Below are positions 17,835 through 26,197 of a stretch of 64,000 nucleotides of DNA, in pieces. Location: positions 744,001 to 808,000 of the forward strand of contig CBDDJT010000002.1 of assembly GCA_965229765.1 (NCBI GenBank), in the 5' to 3' direction. Numbering within the stretch: position 1 is the stretch's first letter; every line of letters starts with the position of its first letter. The notes beneath the pieces were generated by a model that was given only the letters and a program-made list of their open reading frames with translations, was not told the DNA's origin and searched no databases. This stretch comes from ASV31 sp965229765 (GTDB taxonomy: Bacteria; Pseudomonadota; Alphaproteobacteria; Rhodobacterales; Rhodobacteraceae). The position numbers and the translations under genes are program-made.

Positions 17835-19211
17835 ATGAGCCGCCTCGACCCCGTTCTTTCGCATATCGACGCCGCGCTGCCGGACGCGCTGGAGCGGCTG
17901 TTTGCGTTGCTGCGCATTCCGTCGATCTCGACCGATCCGGCCTTCAAGGCCGATTGCGACCGGGCGGCGGACTGGCTGGTCGACGATCTGCGCTCGATCG
18001 GGATCGCGGCGGAAAAGCACGCGACGCCGGGACACCCGATGGTGACCGGACAGGCCGGGGGACCGGGGCGGCACCTGCTGTTTTACGGCCACTACGACGT
18101 GCAGCCGGTGGACCCGCTGGAATTGTGGGACCGCGACCCGTTCGACCCGGCGCTGGAAGAGACCGAAAAGGGCGAGGTGATCCGCGCGCGCGGGGCCTGC
18201 GACGACAAGGGGCAGCTGATGACCTTTGTCGAGGCGTGCCGGGCGTGGGTTGCGGTGCACGGCGCGTTGCCGCTTCGGCTGACGGTCCTGCTGGAGGGCG
18301 AGGAGGAATCGAGTTCGCCCTCGCTGGTGCCGTTCCTGACAGAGCACGGCGATACCCTGAAGGCGGACCTTGCGCTGATCTGCGACACCGGGCTTTTCGA
18401 CGACCACACACCCGCCATCACCACAATGCTGCGCGGGCTCATGGGCGAAGAGATCACCATTCGCGGCCCGTCGAAGGATCTGCATTCAGGCATGTACGGC
18501 GGCATCGCGATGAATCCGGTGCGCGTGCTGTCGCGGATCATCGCGGCGCTGCACGACGAAGGCGGCCGCGTCACGATCCCCGGTTTCTACGAAGGCGTGC
18601 CAGAGCTGCCGGCCGACCTGCGCGCGCAATGGGAGAGGCTGGGCTTCGACGAGACCGCATTCCTTGGCGAGGTGGGGCTGTCGATCCCTGCGGGCGAGGC
18701 CGGAAGATCGGGGCTGGAGATGATCTGGTCGCGGCCCACCTGCGAGGTCAACGGCATTCGCGGCGGCTATGCCGGCGCGGGGTTCAAGACGGTGCTGCCG
18801 TCCGAGGCATCGGCCAAGATCAGCTGCCGGCTGGTGGGCACGCAGGACCCCGAGGCGATCCGCGAGAGCCTGCGCACGATGGTGCGCGCGCTGGTGCCCG
18901 CCGATTGCGAGGTGACGTTCCATGCCCATGGCGGGTCGACCGCCAGCGTGATGGCCACCGACGATCCCGCCTTCGAGGCGGCGCGGCAGGCGCTGTCGGC
19001 GGAATGGCCGAACCCGGCGGCCTTCATCGGGTCGGGCGGGTCGATCCCCATTGCCGGGCATTTCAAGTCGATGCTGGGAATGGATTCGATGCTGATCGGA
19101 TTCGGGCGCGACGACGACCAGATCCACAGCCCCAACGAGAAATACGCGCTGGAAAGCTTTCACCGGGGCATCCGCAGCTGGGCCCGGGTGCTGGACGCGA
19201 TCTCGGGGTAG
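17835..19211 (+). CDS. M20 family metallopeptidase (dipeptidase)
   Basis: A 458-residue di-zinc hydrolase of the M20/M25/M40 family, probably a cytosolic dipeptidase or related amidohydrolase. The metal ligands are seen in FYGHYDVQPVDP (His, Asp), ACDDKGQ (bridging Asp), EGEEESSS (catalytic and ligand Glu) and CDTGLFDD. The dimerisation (lid) domain is at about 185-350. ATG 17835 is used because translation upstream would begin inside the intergenic spacer. Confidence 0.92.
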   Translation: MSRLDPVLSHIDAALPDALERLFALLRIPSISTDPAFKADCDRAADWLVDDLRSIGIAAEKHATPGHPMVTGQAGGPGRHLLFYGHYDVQPVDPLELWDRDPFDPALEETEKGEVIRARGACDDKGQLMTFVEACRAWVAVHGALPLRLTVLLEGEEESSSPSLVPFLTEHGDTLKADLALICDTGLFDDHTPAITTMLRGLMGEEITIRGPSKDLHSGMYGGIAMNPVRVLSRIIAALHDEGGRVTIPGFYEGVPELPADLRAQWERLGFDETAFLGEVGLSIPAGEAGRSGLEMIWSRPTCEVNGIRGGYAGAGFKTVLPSEASAKISCRLVGTQDPEAIRESLRTMVRALVPADCEVTFHAHGGSTASVMATDDPAFEAARQALSAEWPNPAAFIGSGGSIPIAGHFKSMLGMDSMLIGFGRDDDQIHSPNEKYALESFHRGIRSWARVLDAISG

Positions 19212-19215
19212 GGCG

Positions 19216-19307
19216 AAGCCGCTTGCAAGCGGCTTGGGCCATGCGGCGCGGGCGCCGCATGGCACGCGGTTTCGAAACCGCGTGGGCAAGGCGTTTCGAA
19301 ACGCCTT
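19216..19307. repeat. Array of four consecutive palindromes
   Basis: Four different inverted repeats follow one another with 0-3 bases between them: 19216-19235 (AAGCCGCTTG plus complement, perfect), 19239-19262 (10-bp stem CCATGCGGCG), 19263-19284 (perfect, half-site CACGCGGTTTC) and 19288-19307 (perfect, half-site AAGGCGTTTC). The last includes the stop codon of the following minus-strand small gene. The array sits between convergent genes. The first palindrome also occurs at 3300-3319. This resembles composite REP/BIME-type intergenic elements; no T-run is present. Confidence 0.85.
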
Positions 19308-19533
19308 ACCCGCCCCCTGCCCCGCGCGCCGCGCGGGCGGCCTTGAGCGCCAGCACCAGCCACGGCGCGCCATGCAGGGCAAGGTCGAACCAGTCGATGC
19401 CGCGGCTGAGTTCTCCGGCGGCGAGCATCTTGAGCTTTTCCCAGACGTGCGGTTCCGGCGCGAAAGGGGCGAGGCCCAGCGTGGCGCAGAGCAGCAGGAC
19501 CAGCGCCCATGGCGCATCGTCGATGATCTTCAC
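19306..19533 (-). CDS. Small membrane-associated protein, unknown (75 aa)
   Basis: A 75-residue product from a GTG at 19533, 8 bases after GAAGG. It starts KIIDDAPWALVLLLCATLGLAPF (one membrane segment) and continues EPHVWEKLKMLAAGEL...DWFDLALHGAPWLVLALKAA, an amphipathic to hydrophobic tail. Similar short proteins are widespread in Rhodobacterales, sometimes under the name RND transporter, which such a short protein cannot justify. Two tRNA-Asp genes lie upstream on the same strand. Confidence 0.65.
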   Translation of the reverse strand: MKIIDDAPWALVLLLCATLGLAPFAPEPHVWEKLKMLAAGELSRGIDWFDLALHGAPWLVLALKAARAARGAGGG

Positions 19534-19570
19534 GGGGGGGGCCTTCGGTGTCTGTGAGAGGAAAGAGTGG

Positions 19571-19644
19571 CGCGGTTGACGGGGCTCGAACCCGCGACCC
19601 CCGGCGTGACAGGCCGGTACTCTAACCAACTGAGCTACAACCGC
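19571..19644 (-). tRNA. tRNA-Asp (anticodon GUC), copy 1
   Basis: A full cloverleaf reads on the minus strand: acceptor GCGGTTG/CAACCGC with discriminator G, D arm GCTC..GAGT, anticodon stem CCGGC/GCCGG with loop CTGTCAC (anticodon GTC) and T arm with GGTTCGAGCC-type loop. It is 74 nt without an encoded CCA end. Confidence 0.97.
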
Positions 19645-19680
19645 GCGCCGGTTCTGGGGCGATGGGCTGGACGGCGATGG

Positions 19681-19754
19681 CGCGGTTGACGGGGCTCGAA
19701 CCCGCGACCCCCGGCGTGACAGGCCGGTACTCTAACCAACTGAGCTACAACCGC
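19681..19754 (-). tRNA. tRNA-Asp (anticodon GUC), copy 2
   Basis: Identical over all 74 bases to the copy at 19571-19644, 36 bases apart, forming a tandem duplicate. It is likely to be transcribed with the other copy and is upstream of it. Confidence 0.97.
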
Positions 19755-19814
19755 TCGCCGCCGCCCGGGCAGCCCCGGAACGTCGTCGTGTATTATGGGT
19801 CTGACCTGCCCCCG

Positions 19815-20789
19815 TCAAGAACGATTCTCGGGTCCGGCCGGAACCTTGGTCCACCGCCCGGCGCCGAGAAACACATAGAGCCCGGCGCCGCCGATCAGCG
19901 CGATGCCCGTCAGGGTATTGAGGCCGGGCAGCTCGCCAAAGATCAGCCAGCCCCAGAAGATCGCCAGCGGCAGCGCGGCGTACTCGAAGGGCGCGACCGT
20001 GGCGGCCTCGGCCAGGCGGTAGGCCTGGCTGAGGGTATAGCCCACGAAGCCCGCGAGCACCCCGATCAGCACCAGCAGACCCCAGTCCTGTGGCGCGGGC
20101 CAGACCCAGGCGCGCAGGACGAACAGCAGGCTGGGGTCGGTGATGCCTTCCGCGAAGCGGCCGTCCCCGGCGACGAAATAGACCAGCGCCGTGATGACGA
20201 GGAACATCACCTGGATGTAGATCGTCAGCGCCGAGGCGCGCGAGCGGGCGCCCAGCTTTCGCGTCAGAAGCTGCATCGTGGCATAGGCCAGCGCGGCCAC
20301 GACAGGTAGCGCCAGCGCCCAGCGCGGGGCACCGCCGAGGTCGGCGCCGGGCGCCATCATCGCGAGCACGCCAAGGAATCCCACGCCCACCGCGACAAGG
20401 CGGCGCGTCCCGACGCGCTCGCCGAGGATCGGCACGGACAGAAGCGTTGTGAAGAGCGGCGCGATGAAGAAGACCGCCGTGGCGGTGGCCAGCGGCAGCG
20501 CGGCGAGGGCGGCGAAGAAGCTCATGTTCGCGAGGAACACCAGCGCGGCGCGCAGGGCGTGAAGGCCGGGGCGGTCGGTGCGCAGAAGGTTCCAGCCGCC
20601 TTCGAGGTGCAGGAGCGCCACCGACACGGCCAGCCCGACGATCGAGCGGATGAAGACAAGCTGGTGCAGGGGATAGCCGCCCGACAGACGCTTCATCGCC
20701 ATGTCGTTGACCGAGATGCACACGACACCGAGGAGGATCGCGGCGATCCCGAGGCGCGTGGCGCGGTGGCTGGCGGCGTCTGCTGTCAT
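19815..20789 (-). CDS. DMT-superfamily (EamA) transporter
   Basis: A 324-residue inner-membrane protein with ten hydrophobic segments in two EamA repeats of five helices, typical of drug/metabolite exporters. Recognisable features are an N-terminal ISVNDMAMKRLSG, LVFIRSIVGL in helix 2 and the second-repeat YTLSQAYRLAEAATVAPFEYAALP. The substrate is not predictable. ATG 20789 is chosen over a longer Arg-rich frame. Confidence 0.88.
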   Translation of the reverse strand: MTADAASHRATRLGIAAILLGVVCISVNDMAMKRLSGGYPLHQLVFIRSIVGLAVSVALLHLEGGWNLLRTDRPGLHALRAALVFLANMSFFAALAALPLATATAVFFIAPLFTTLLSVPILGERVGTRRLVAVGVGFLGVLAMMAPGADLGGAPRWALALPVVAALAYATMQLLTRKLGARSRASALTIYIQVMFLVITALVYFVAGDGRFAEGITDPSLLFVLRAWVWPAPQDWGLLVLIGVLAGFVGYTLSQAYRLAEAATVAPFEYAALPLAIFWGWLIFGELPGLNTLTGIALIGGAGLYVFLGAGRWTKVPAGPENRS

Positions 20790-20862
20790 GGGGTCCGGCG
20801 CGCGGGTGCTGGTGCGTGCCGGACCGGGGTAGCGCAAATGGCGCGGTCGCACCAGTGCCGGG

Positions 20863-21801
20863 CTATCGCGGCGGCAGGGGGATGAATTCCTGATCGTCGC
20901 CGGGCGGCAGGTGGAAGCGGCCGTGCGCCCAGTCCTCGGCGCGCCAGGCTTGCTTGGCTTCCTCGATGCGTTCCCTGGACGAGGCGACGAAGTTCCACCA
21001 GATGTAGCGCGGCCCTTCGAGCGTCGCGCCGCCCAGAAGCATCAGGCGCGCGCCCCGGGGGCCGGCGCGCAGGCTGATCGCGTCGCCGGGGCGGAAGACC
21101 ATCATGCGGCCGGCGTCAAAATTCTGGCCCGCGACCTCGGCGCTGCCCTCGACCACGTAGGCGCCGCGGTCCTCGTGGTCGTCGGGCATGGGGATGGCGG
21201 CGCCGGGCTGAAGGACCACGTCGGCATAGAACATCTCGGACGGGGTCTCCACCGGCGCGCGTTCGCCCCAGCCGTGGCCGAGGATGAGGCGCAGGCTTTT
21301 GCCTTCGCCTTCGAGGAACGGCAGCTCGTCCCTGGCGGCATGGACGAACTCTGCCGGGCGGTCCTCGTGATCCTTTGGCAGGGCGACCCAGGTCTGGATG
21401 CCGAAGAACGGCATGGGATCGGTGCGGGTGGCGTCGTCGATCCGCTCGGAATGGGTGATGCCGTGGCCCGCGACCATCCAGTTGACCGCGCCGGGCTCGA
21501 TCCAGGCATCGGTGCCCAGGCTGTCGCGGTGGTGCATCCGGCCACGATACAGATAGCTGATCGTCGCCAGCCCGATATGGGGATGCGGGCGCACGTCGAG
21601 GCCTTGCGTGGGCAGGAATTCGGCCGGGCCCATCTGGTCGAAGAAGATGAAGGGGCCGACCATCTGGCGGCGCGGCGCGGGCAGCGCGCGGCGCACCTCG
21701 AACCCGCCGAGATCGCGGGCACGGGGCACGATGACGGTGTCGATGGCGTCGATCTGGTCGCCGGTGGGGCAATGCGGGTCGAGGGCGGGGTTCCAGCTCA
21801 T
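20863..21801 (-). CDS. Pirin family protein
   Basis: A 312-residue bicupin. The N-terminal pirin motif contains the metal-site residues in RPHPHIGLATISYLYRG (two His) and HSERIDD/E, with HRDSLGTDAWIEPGAVNWMVAGHGITHSER matching the family closely. Pirins bind Fe or other metals; some have quercetinase activity and others act as redox-sensing cofactors. No neighbouring gene suggests which applies here. Confidence 0.93.
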   Translation of the reverse strand: MSWNPALDPHCPTGDQIDAIDTVIVPRARDLGGFEVRRALPAPRRQMVGPFIFFDQMGPAEFLPTQGLDVRPHPHIGLATISYLYRGRMHHRDSLGTDAWIEPGAVNWMVAGHGITHSERIDDATRTDPMPFFGIQTWVALPKDHEDRPAEFVHAARDELPFLEGEGKSLRLILGHGWGERAPVETPSEMFYADVVLQPGAAIPMPDDHEDRGAYVVEGSAEVAGQNFDAGRMMVFRPGDAISLRAGPRGARLMLLGGATLEGPRYIWWNFVASSRERIEEAKQAWRAEDWAHGRFHLPPGDDQEFIPLPPR

Positions 21802-21998
21802 CTGCGTATCTCCGGTGCTTCGGGCTTAGGTCTTAGCGCTTCGGCAAAGGTAGAGGTCGACGGCGATGCACAAAACAGGGATGAAGTATAGGACGATGTG
21901 CGAAATTGCACACTTATTGGCATCCAATGCCGGGGCCGTGCTTGTGTGTGGGAGGACATCGGCTATACGCGCGGAAAGCCAGACGGGGGCGCCACGCC
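21802..21998. promoter_or_regulatory. Divergent intergenic region with two small inverted repeats
   Basis: The spacer between the pirin gene (minus) and the ABM-like gene (plus) carries GTGC-N6-GCAC at 21898-21911 and GGCAT-CCA-ATGCC at 21919-21931. They could be operators; nothing else identifies a regulator. Confidence 0.35.
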
Positions 21999-22526
21999 AT
22001 GCACTGCCTGTTCTTCGACGTGCTGCCCAAACCGGGGCACATGCCCCGTTATTTCGAGCATGTGGACCGGCTTCGCCCCGTTCTGGCGGCGCATGAGGGG
22101 CTGGTGTACCTGGAACGCTTCACGCCGCTTGACGCACCCGGGGCGCTGCTGTCGCACCAGATCTGGCGCGACGAGGCGGCGATCCGCGCGTGGCGGGCGG
22201 ACCCAGAGCACCGGATCAGCCAGTCCGCGGGGCGGCGCGTGCATTTCGAACGCTATCGCATCCGCGTGGGCCCCGAGATCGGCGACGGTGCAACGGGATC
22301 GGGACGGTTCGTGATCGCCGGATATGGTCCAGTGCCGCTGGTTGGCGGGCAGCGACATGAAAGCGTGACACGGCCGGGGCGGTTCCTGACGCTGGGCGAG
22401 GCCGGGACGGCAGAGGCGGCACGGGCGCTGGCTGCCGGTTTCAGCGGGGGCGGCGCAGAGGACGTGCGGGTGTTCGCGATCACGCGGGACTACGGGATGA
22501 CGGACCGGGCCGAAGCGCCGGTCTAG
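21999..22526 (+). CDS. Antibiotic biosynthesis monooxygenase (ABM)-domain-like protein
   Basis: A 175-residue protein whose N-terminal 95 residues look like a dimeric alpha-beta barrel of the ABM type (FDVLPKPGHMPRYFEHVDRLRPVLAAHEGLVYLERF; HQIWRDEAAIRAWRADPEH). The C-terminal half (residues about 100-175) contains a second similar sheet-like segment ending in VRVFAITRDYGM. Such proteins include haem-degrading and quinone-forming monooxygenases, but many are uncharacterised. The start at 21999 has only a G-rich leader. Confidence 0.7.
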   Translation: MHCLFFDVLPKPGHMPRYFEHVDRLRPVLAAHEGLVYLERFTPLDAPGALLSHQIWRDEAAIRAWRADPEHRISQSAGRRVHFERYRIRVGPEIGDGATGSGRFVIAGYGPVPLVGGQRHESVTRPGRFLTLGEAGTAEAARALAAGFSGGGAEDVRVFAITRDYGMTDRAEAPV

Positions 22527-22550
22527 CAGGGCCATGCGGTGCGGGCATGG

Positions 22551-22623
<73 letters not shown>

Positions 22624-22682
22624 GTGAGCGGGGGTTTAGCCCCGCTGGCCGCCCGACTGCAAGGGCCTAGTGCTGCAAGAGC

Positions 22683-23939
22683 CTACTGCGCGCGATCGGG
22701 GCCTGCGCCCGAAGCGCGGCCAAGCGCGTCCAGGATGCGCGCGGCGATACGGTGCGCGCCGCCGGGCGTGCCCAGCCGGTCCCGTCCGTTCCGGCGGCAC
22801 CTTTCCAGATAGGCATGATCGTCGAAGGTGGCCTGCATCAGCGCGGCGCCGTCCGCCAGCGCGGCGTCGGTCACGGGCGGGGGGCCGATGGTGCGCACCG
22901 AAAGCCCCAGAAGGCGTTGCTGGGCCTCGGCGAACCGGGCGGTGAATTGCGGGCCCTCGCCCGCGATCTGAAGCACGGGCTTGCCGATGGCAACGCCCTG
23001 ATCGACGGCAAGGCCCGCCATGCCGATGATGATGTCGCAGGCGAGCAGGATGTCATTGTAGGCGTCGGTTGGGCAGTGGATGTGCGGGCGGCCGTTCGGG
23101 CCTTCGGGTCCGGTCAGCACATGCCCGTCAAGGACCCAGCCGACGCGGGCCGCGAGGTCCGGCAGACGGTCGGCAAGCGCGGGCACCAGCGCGGCGCGGA
23201 AGGCGACGGGGTGGCCGCCCGCAGCGGTGGCGGTGGCGACAAAGCGCAACATGAGGGCAAGGTTGCGTTCCGCCTCTGGCAGGCGCGAGCCCGGCAGGAG
23301 GGCCGCCACCCTTTGACCGGGGTCAAGCGCGAGGTCGAGGCCCGTGGGCGTGATCCAGTCAAGCGACGGCAGTCCGCCGAAATGGACCCGCGCGAAGCCC
23401 TGCCGTGTCAGATCATCGGCGGTGGGCCTGTCGCGCGTCACGATGTCGAGACGCCGGGCCGACCGGAAGGCACCGCCCAGGATCGGGCCGACCTTCAACG
23501 TGCCTTCATACATCGCCGAAAGCGAAGCGATGTAGCTGATGAAGGGGCGGCCGCTGGCGCGGGCGAAACTTTGGGCCACCCAGTCCCCGGTGCCAACCAC
23601 CAGATCGTGTTCCCCCGCCTGCGCGCGCAGTGCCCCGATCTGGCGCAGCGTCTGTCCGGCAAGACCCGCGCGCAGGTCGCCAAGCAGGCGCCAGCGGTTG
23701 ACATAGGTAAAGCCGCCCGAGGGGAGTGTTTCGGCCGGGCCGAGGATCGGCATCCCAAGGGCGCGGTAGGCGTGCCCCTCGCCCACCACGGGAAGGGCGG
23801 TGCACTGGATGTCGGGCGCCATCTGCCAAAGCGCGCGGATGATGTGCGAGGTCTCGTGATCCTCGCCGTGGCCGTTCGAGATGAAAAGGACGCGAGGCGT
23901 CGGAGCGGCGGCGGGGGGTTGCGTCGCCGACCGGATCAT
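22683..23939 (-). CDS. Lipid-A-disaccharide-synthase-related protein (TIGR03492-like)
   Basis: A 418-residue protein related to LpxB-type glycosyltransferases (GT-B fold). It starts with VLFISNGHGEDHETSHIIRAL, has ALPVVGEGHAYRALGMPILGP, LVVGTGDWVAQ and the donor-site region LLPGSRLPEAERNL, and a late MAGLAVDQGVAIGKPVLQIAGEGPQF. This pattern is that of the family called lipid-A-disaccharide synthase-related, found in cyanobacteria and some proteobacteria, whose reaction is not established. ATG 23939 has no clear ribosome site of its own. It overlaps by ATGA the stop of a possible 45-codon leader frame beginning at 24073. Confidence 0.85.
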   Translation of the reverse strand: MIRSATQPPAAAPTPRVLFISNGHGEDHETSHIIRALWQMAPDIQCTALPVVGEGHAYRALGMPILGPAETLPSGGFTYVNRWRLLGDLRAGLAGQTLRQIGALRAQAGEHDLVVGTGDWVAQSFARASGRPFISYIASLSAMYEGTLKVGPILGGAFRSARRLDIVTRDRPTADDLTRQGFARVHFGGLPSLDWITPTGLDLALDPGQRVAALLPGSRLPEAERNLALMLRFVATATAAGGHPVAFRAALVPALADRLPDLAARVGWVLDGHVLTGPEGPNGRPHIHCPTDAYNDILLACDIIIGMAGLAVDQGVAIGKPVLQIAGEGPQFTARFAEAQQRLLGLSVRTIGPPPVTDAALADGAALMQATFDDHAYLERCRRNGRDRLGTPGGAHRIAARILDALGRASGAGPDRAQ

Positions 23940-24073
23940 GCCCGCGATCCGACGGAATGCGCCTGGGGCCGCACGGCGGCGGGCGCCCAGCACCGGGGCA
24001 CCCCGCGGCGCGCGGTTTCCGCGCGGCTCTGGCGCGTCTGGTGGGCGGCAGGGGCGGTGTCGGCATCGGTCAT
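23936..24073 (-). CDS. Possible 45-codon leader ORF coupled to the downstream gene
   Basis: A short frame starts ATG 24073 behind AAAGGT and ends with TGA overlapping the next gene's ATG (ATGA). The product (MTDADTAPAAHQTRQS..., Arg/Ala-rich) resembles no family and could be chance coding in GC-rich DNA. The overlap and the missing ribosome site of the next gene are the only support. Confidence 0.25.
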   Translation of the reverse strand: MTDADTAPAAHQTRQSRAETARRGVPRCWAPAAVRPQAHSVGSRA

Positions 24074-24449
24074 CGGCACCTTTGGTACAGCATTGGCAGC
24101 GGGCGGGACGAGTCTTTCCTGCATTTCCGCGAAGACGGCAGACCGCCGGGCGCGATCGACCCGTGCCGCGATTCGCAACCCCTGCGCGAGGGGCTTGGAG
24201 CCGCCCCGCCCGGGCGATGCAAGGCGGTGCCAGGGCAGCCTTGTTCTTGCCCGATTTGGGCGGCGTGTCCGTTCGGGACGCCTTAAATCGCGGGCGATCC
24301 GGCCACCCCGGGGACAAGGCGCCGCCGCTATGACGGGTCGCAAATTCTTCCGCGCGCCGCCGCATTTCGGGCGGATTCGCCGCGCCTTTTGGAAGGTGCA
24401 AGAAAAGTGGCGTGCGCTGTGCCGCCGCAGAAAGATCCAGGAGCAACCG
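23940..24449. other. 510-bp region between divergent genes
   Basis: Apart from the possible leader frame at its left, this region has no recognisable gene. It must contain the promoter of the TadE/TadG-like operon (right) and of the LpxB-like gene (left). The TadE-like frame is open upstream to an ATG at 24330 (extra basic residues MTGRKFFRAPP...), but that start has no ribosome site. Confidence 0.55.
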
Positions 24450-24884
24450 ATGGCCCATAGAAGCCTTGGCGTGTTGCTTAATCAGTGCAGACAGGCCGTT
24501 TTTTCCGGCTTGGGACGTTTTCGCAGGAACGAAGATGGCATGGCATCGGTCGATGCAATCGTCTGGGTTCCGTTCTTCACACTCATCATAACGCTGGGCG
24601 TCGATGCCTCGGTGATGATGGTGAACCGCGGCGACATGTGGCGCACCGCCGGAGAGACGGCGCGGCTGTTGTCGATCGGCGCGATCTCGCCCGAAGAGGC
24701 ACAAGGGTTCGCCGCCGCCTATTCGATCCGCGGCTCGGACTACACGGTGCAGGTGAGCGAGACCCTCGACAGCGTCTCGGCCACCATCACCGTGCCTGTG
24801 TCCGCGGTGGCGATCACGGCGTGGTTCGCCGGATCGACGAACACGCTTTCGGTGAACGCGACCTACCGCAAGCAGAACGCATAG
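24450..24884 (+). CDS. TadE-like pseudopilin/pilus-assembly protein
   Basis: A 144-residue protein with a basic N-terminus, the charged FRRNEDGMASVDAIVWVPFFTLIITLGVDASVMM segment (TadE-type anchor, residues about 25-55) and a soluble C-terminal domain ending in YRKQ. TadE/F-like proteins are minor pseudopilins of Flp/tight-adherence systems. CAGGAG lies 6 bases before ATG 24450. It is followed 9 bases later by the TadG-like gene. No tadA ATPase or secretin gene is in the window, so the machine would have to be encoded elsewhere. Confidence 0.75.
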   Translation: MAHRSLGVLLNQCRQAVFSGLGRFRRNEDGMASVDAIVWVPFFTLIITLGVDASVMMVNRGDMWRTAGETARLLSIGAISPEEAQGFAAAYSIRGSDYTVQVSETLDSVSATITVPVSAVAITAWFAGSTNTLSVNATYRKQNA

Positions 24885-24893
24885 GACGAAACC

Positions 24894-26186
24894 ATGAAAA
24901 GCCACGGACATCGGGCCGGGGCGAAGACTGCCTTCTTCGGCGACGAAGACGGGACGGTTTCGCTTTACGGCATCTACATTTCGGTCGCGATGATCGGCGT
25001 TGCCGGTTACGCCATCGACTCCAACAACGCCTTCCAGGTGCAGTCGAACCTGCGCACGGCCACCGAGGCGGCCGCACTTGCCGCCATCGACGAACTGGGC
25101 AGCCCGCAGGCGGGCGTCGAGGCGGCGCTGAGCTATGCGGCGCTGAATGCCGACCCGGGGCAACACGGCACGGCGGTCGTGGCCGAGGACGTCGAGTACG
25201 GGAACTGGAACGGGTTCACCCGCACCTTCACCGTGGGCGGCTTTCCCTCGAACGCGGTGCGCGTTTCGGCCGAGCGGACGACCGAGCGCGGCAACGCCGT
25301 GGGTTATGACCTGATGCGTCTGCTGGGCACGGGATCCTACAACGTCACGGCGGAATCGATCGCGGTGGGACTTGCCAACTGTGCCGGCGGCGGGCTGTTT
25401 TCCATGGGCCCGGCCGAGGTCTGGAACTCGAACGAGTTCTACAGCGGGTTCTGTCTTTACAGCGACACCAGCGTCACGCTGGGCAACACCAACATCTTTC
25501 CCTACGGATCCAATATCGTGCTGCCCGATACCAGCCAGTTCTGGCAGGGCATCGGCAACCTGGGCGCCAGCCAGGCGCTGTTGCAGGGCGAGCGCGATCT
25601 GAAGGTTCTGGCGCAGGTCGACACGGTGACCGCGCAGATGCAGGACGGCGCGTTGCCGGACTACCTGCCCGACTGGATCACCAACGGGCCGGTCTACCTG
25701 TCGCGGATCAAGCCGCGCACGCCGTTGCAGCCGAACACCTTCTACCGGGTTTCGGGCCATGTCGCGCTGGGCGCCAACCGCGACCTGACCGATGTCGCCA
25801 TCGCCGCCACCGGCAACATCGTGTCCGGGTCCAACGTGGACATGAAAAACGTCTTCCTGACGGCCTATGGCGATATCGAGTTCAATTCGAACAACGATTT
25901 CGGCGAGTCGGATTATTGCGACGGCGGCACCTATGACATCCACCTGTTCGCGCGCGGGGACATCTCTTTCGGGTCGAACAACAGGATGCGCGGGATCCTG
26001 ATGGCGGCCGAGGGCGATATCACCATGCTCAACAACCTTGCCGGGCTTTCGTCGGTTCATGCCGAGGCGGGCGGCATCGCCTACATGAAGAACGCCAGCG
26101 AGATGGACAGCTGCGACGCGGCGCTTCAGTCCCCGTTCCTGGACGATCCGACCGACAACTTCACCGTCGTCAAGCTGGCCAGATGA
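24894..26186 (+). CDS. TadG-like surface/pilus-assembly protein with beta-helix-like C-terminus
   Basis: A 430-residue protein. Residues about 22-75 (DEDGTVSLYGIYISVAMIGVAGYAIDSNNAFQVQSNLRTATEAAALAA) match the TadG/Tad-like N-terminal anchor. The distal half (about 270-410) consists of short irregular repeats such as GHVALGANRDLTDV, GNIVSGSNVDMKNV, GDIEFNSNNDFG and GDISFGSNNRMRG, each with Gly-x-Ile and Ser/Asn turns, as in right-handed beta-helix or bactofilin-like stacks. It would be secreted or anchored. The next gene follows with an 11-base gap after a GGAG site. Confidence 0.7.
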   Translation: MKSHGHRAGAKTAFFGDEDGTVSLYGIYISVAMIGVAGYAIDSNNAFQVQSNLRTATEAAALAAIDELGSPQAGVEAALSYAALNADPGQHGTAVVAEDVEYGNWNGFTRTFTVGGFPSNAVRVSAERTTERGNAVGYDLMRLLGTGSYNVTAESIAVGLANCAGGGLFSMGPAEVWNSNEFYSGFCLYSDTSVTLGNTNIFPYGSNIVLPDTSQFWQGIGNLGASQALLQGERDLKVLAQVDTVTAQMQDGALPDYLPDWITNGPVYLSRIKPRTPLQPNTFYRVSGHVALGANRDLTDVAIAATGNIVSGSNVDMKNVFLTAYGDIEFNSNNDFGESDYCDGGTYDIHLFARGDISFGSNNRMRGILMAAEGDITMLNNLAGLSSVHAEAGGIAYMKNASEMDSCDAALQSPFLDDPTDNFTVVKLAR

Positions 26187-26197
26187 GGAGCGGGTTC

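Noticed and set aside
19571..19754. tRNA-Asp pair as integration site remnants
   Set aside because: Both copies are complete with full flanking stems. No integrase or phage gene is near; tandem tRNA duplication explains them.
23940..26060. Very long minus-strand open frame continuing upstream of the LpxB-like gene to 26060
   Set aside because: It is antisense to the TadE/TadG-like genes, which have ribosome sites, anchors and clear family features. The frame is open only because of high GC content.
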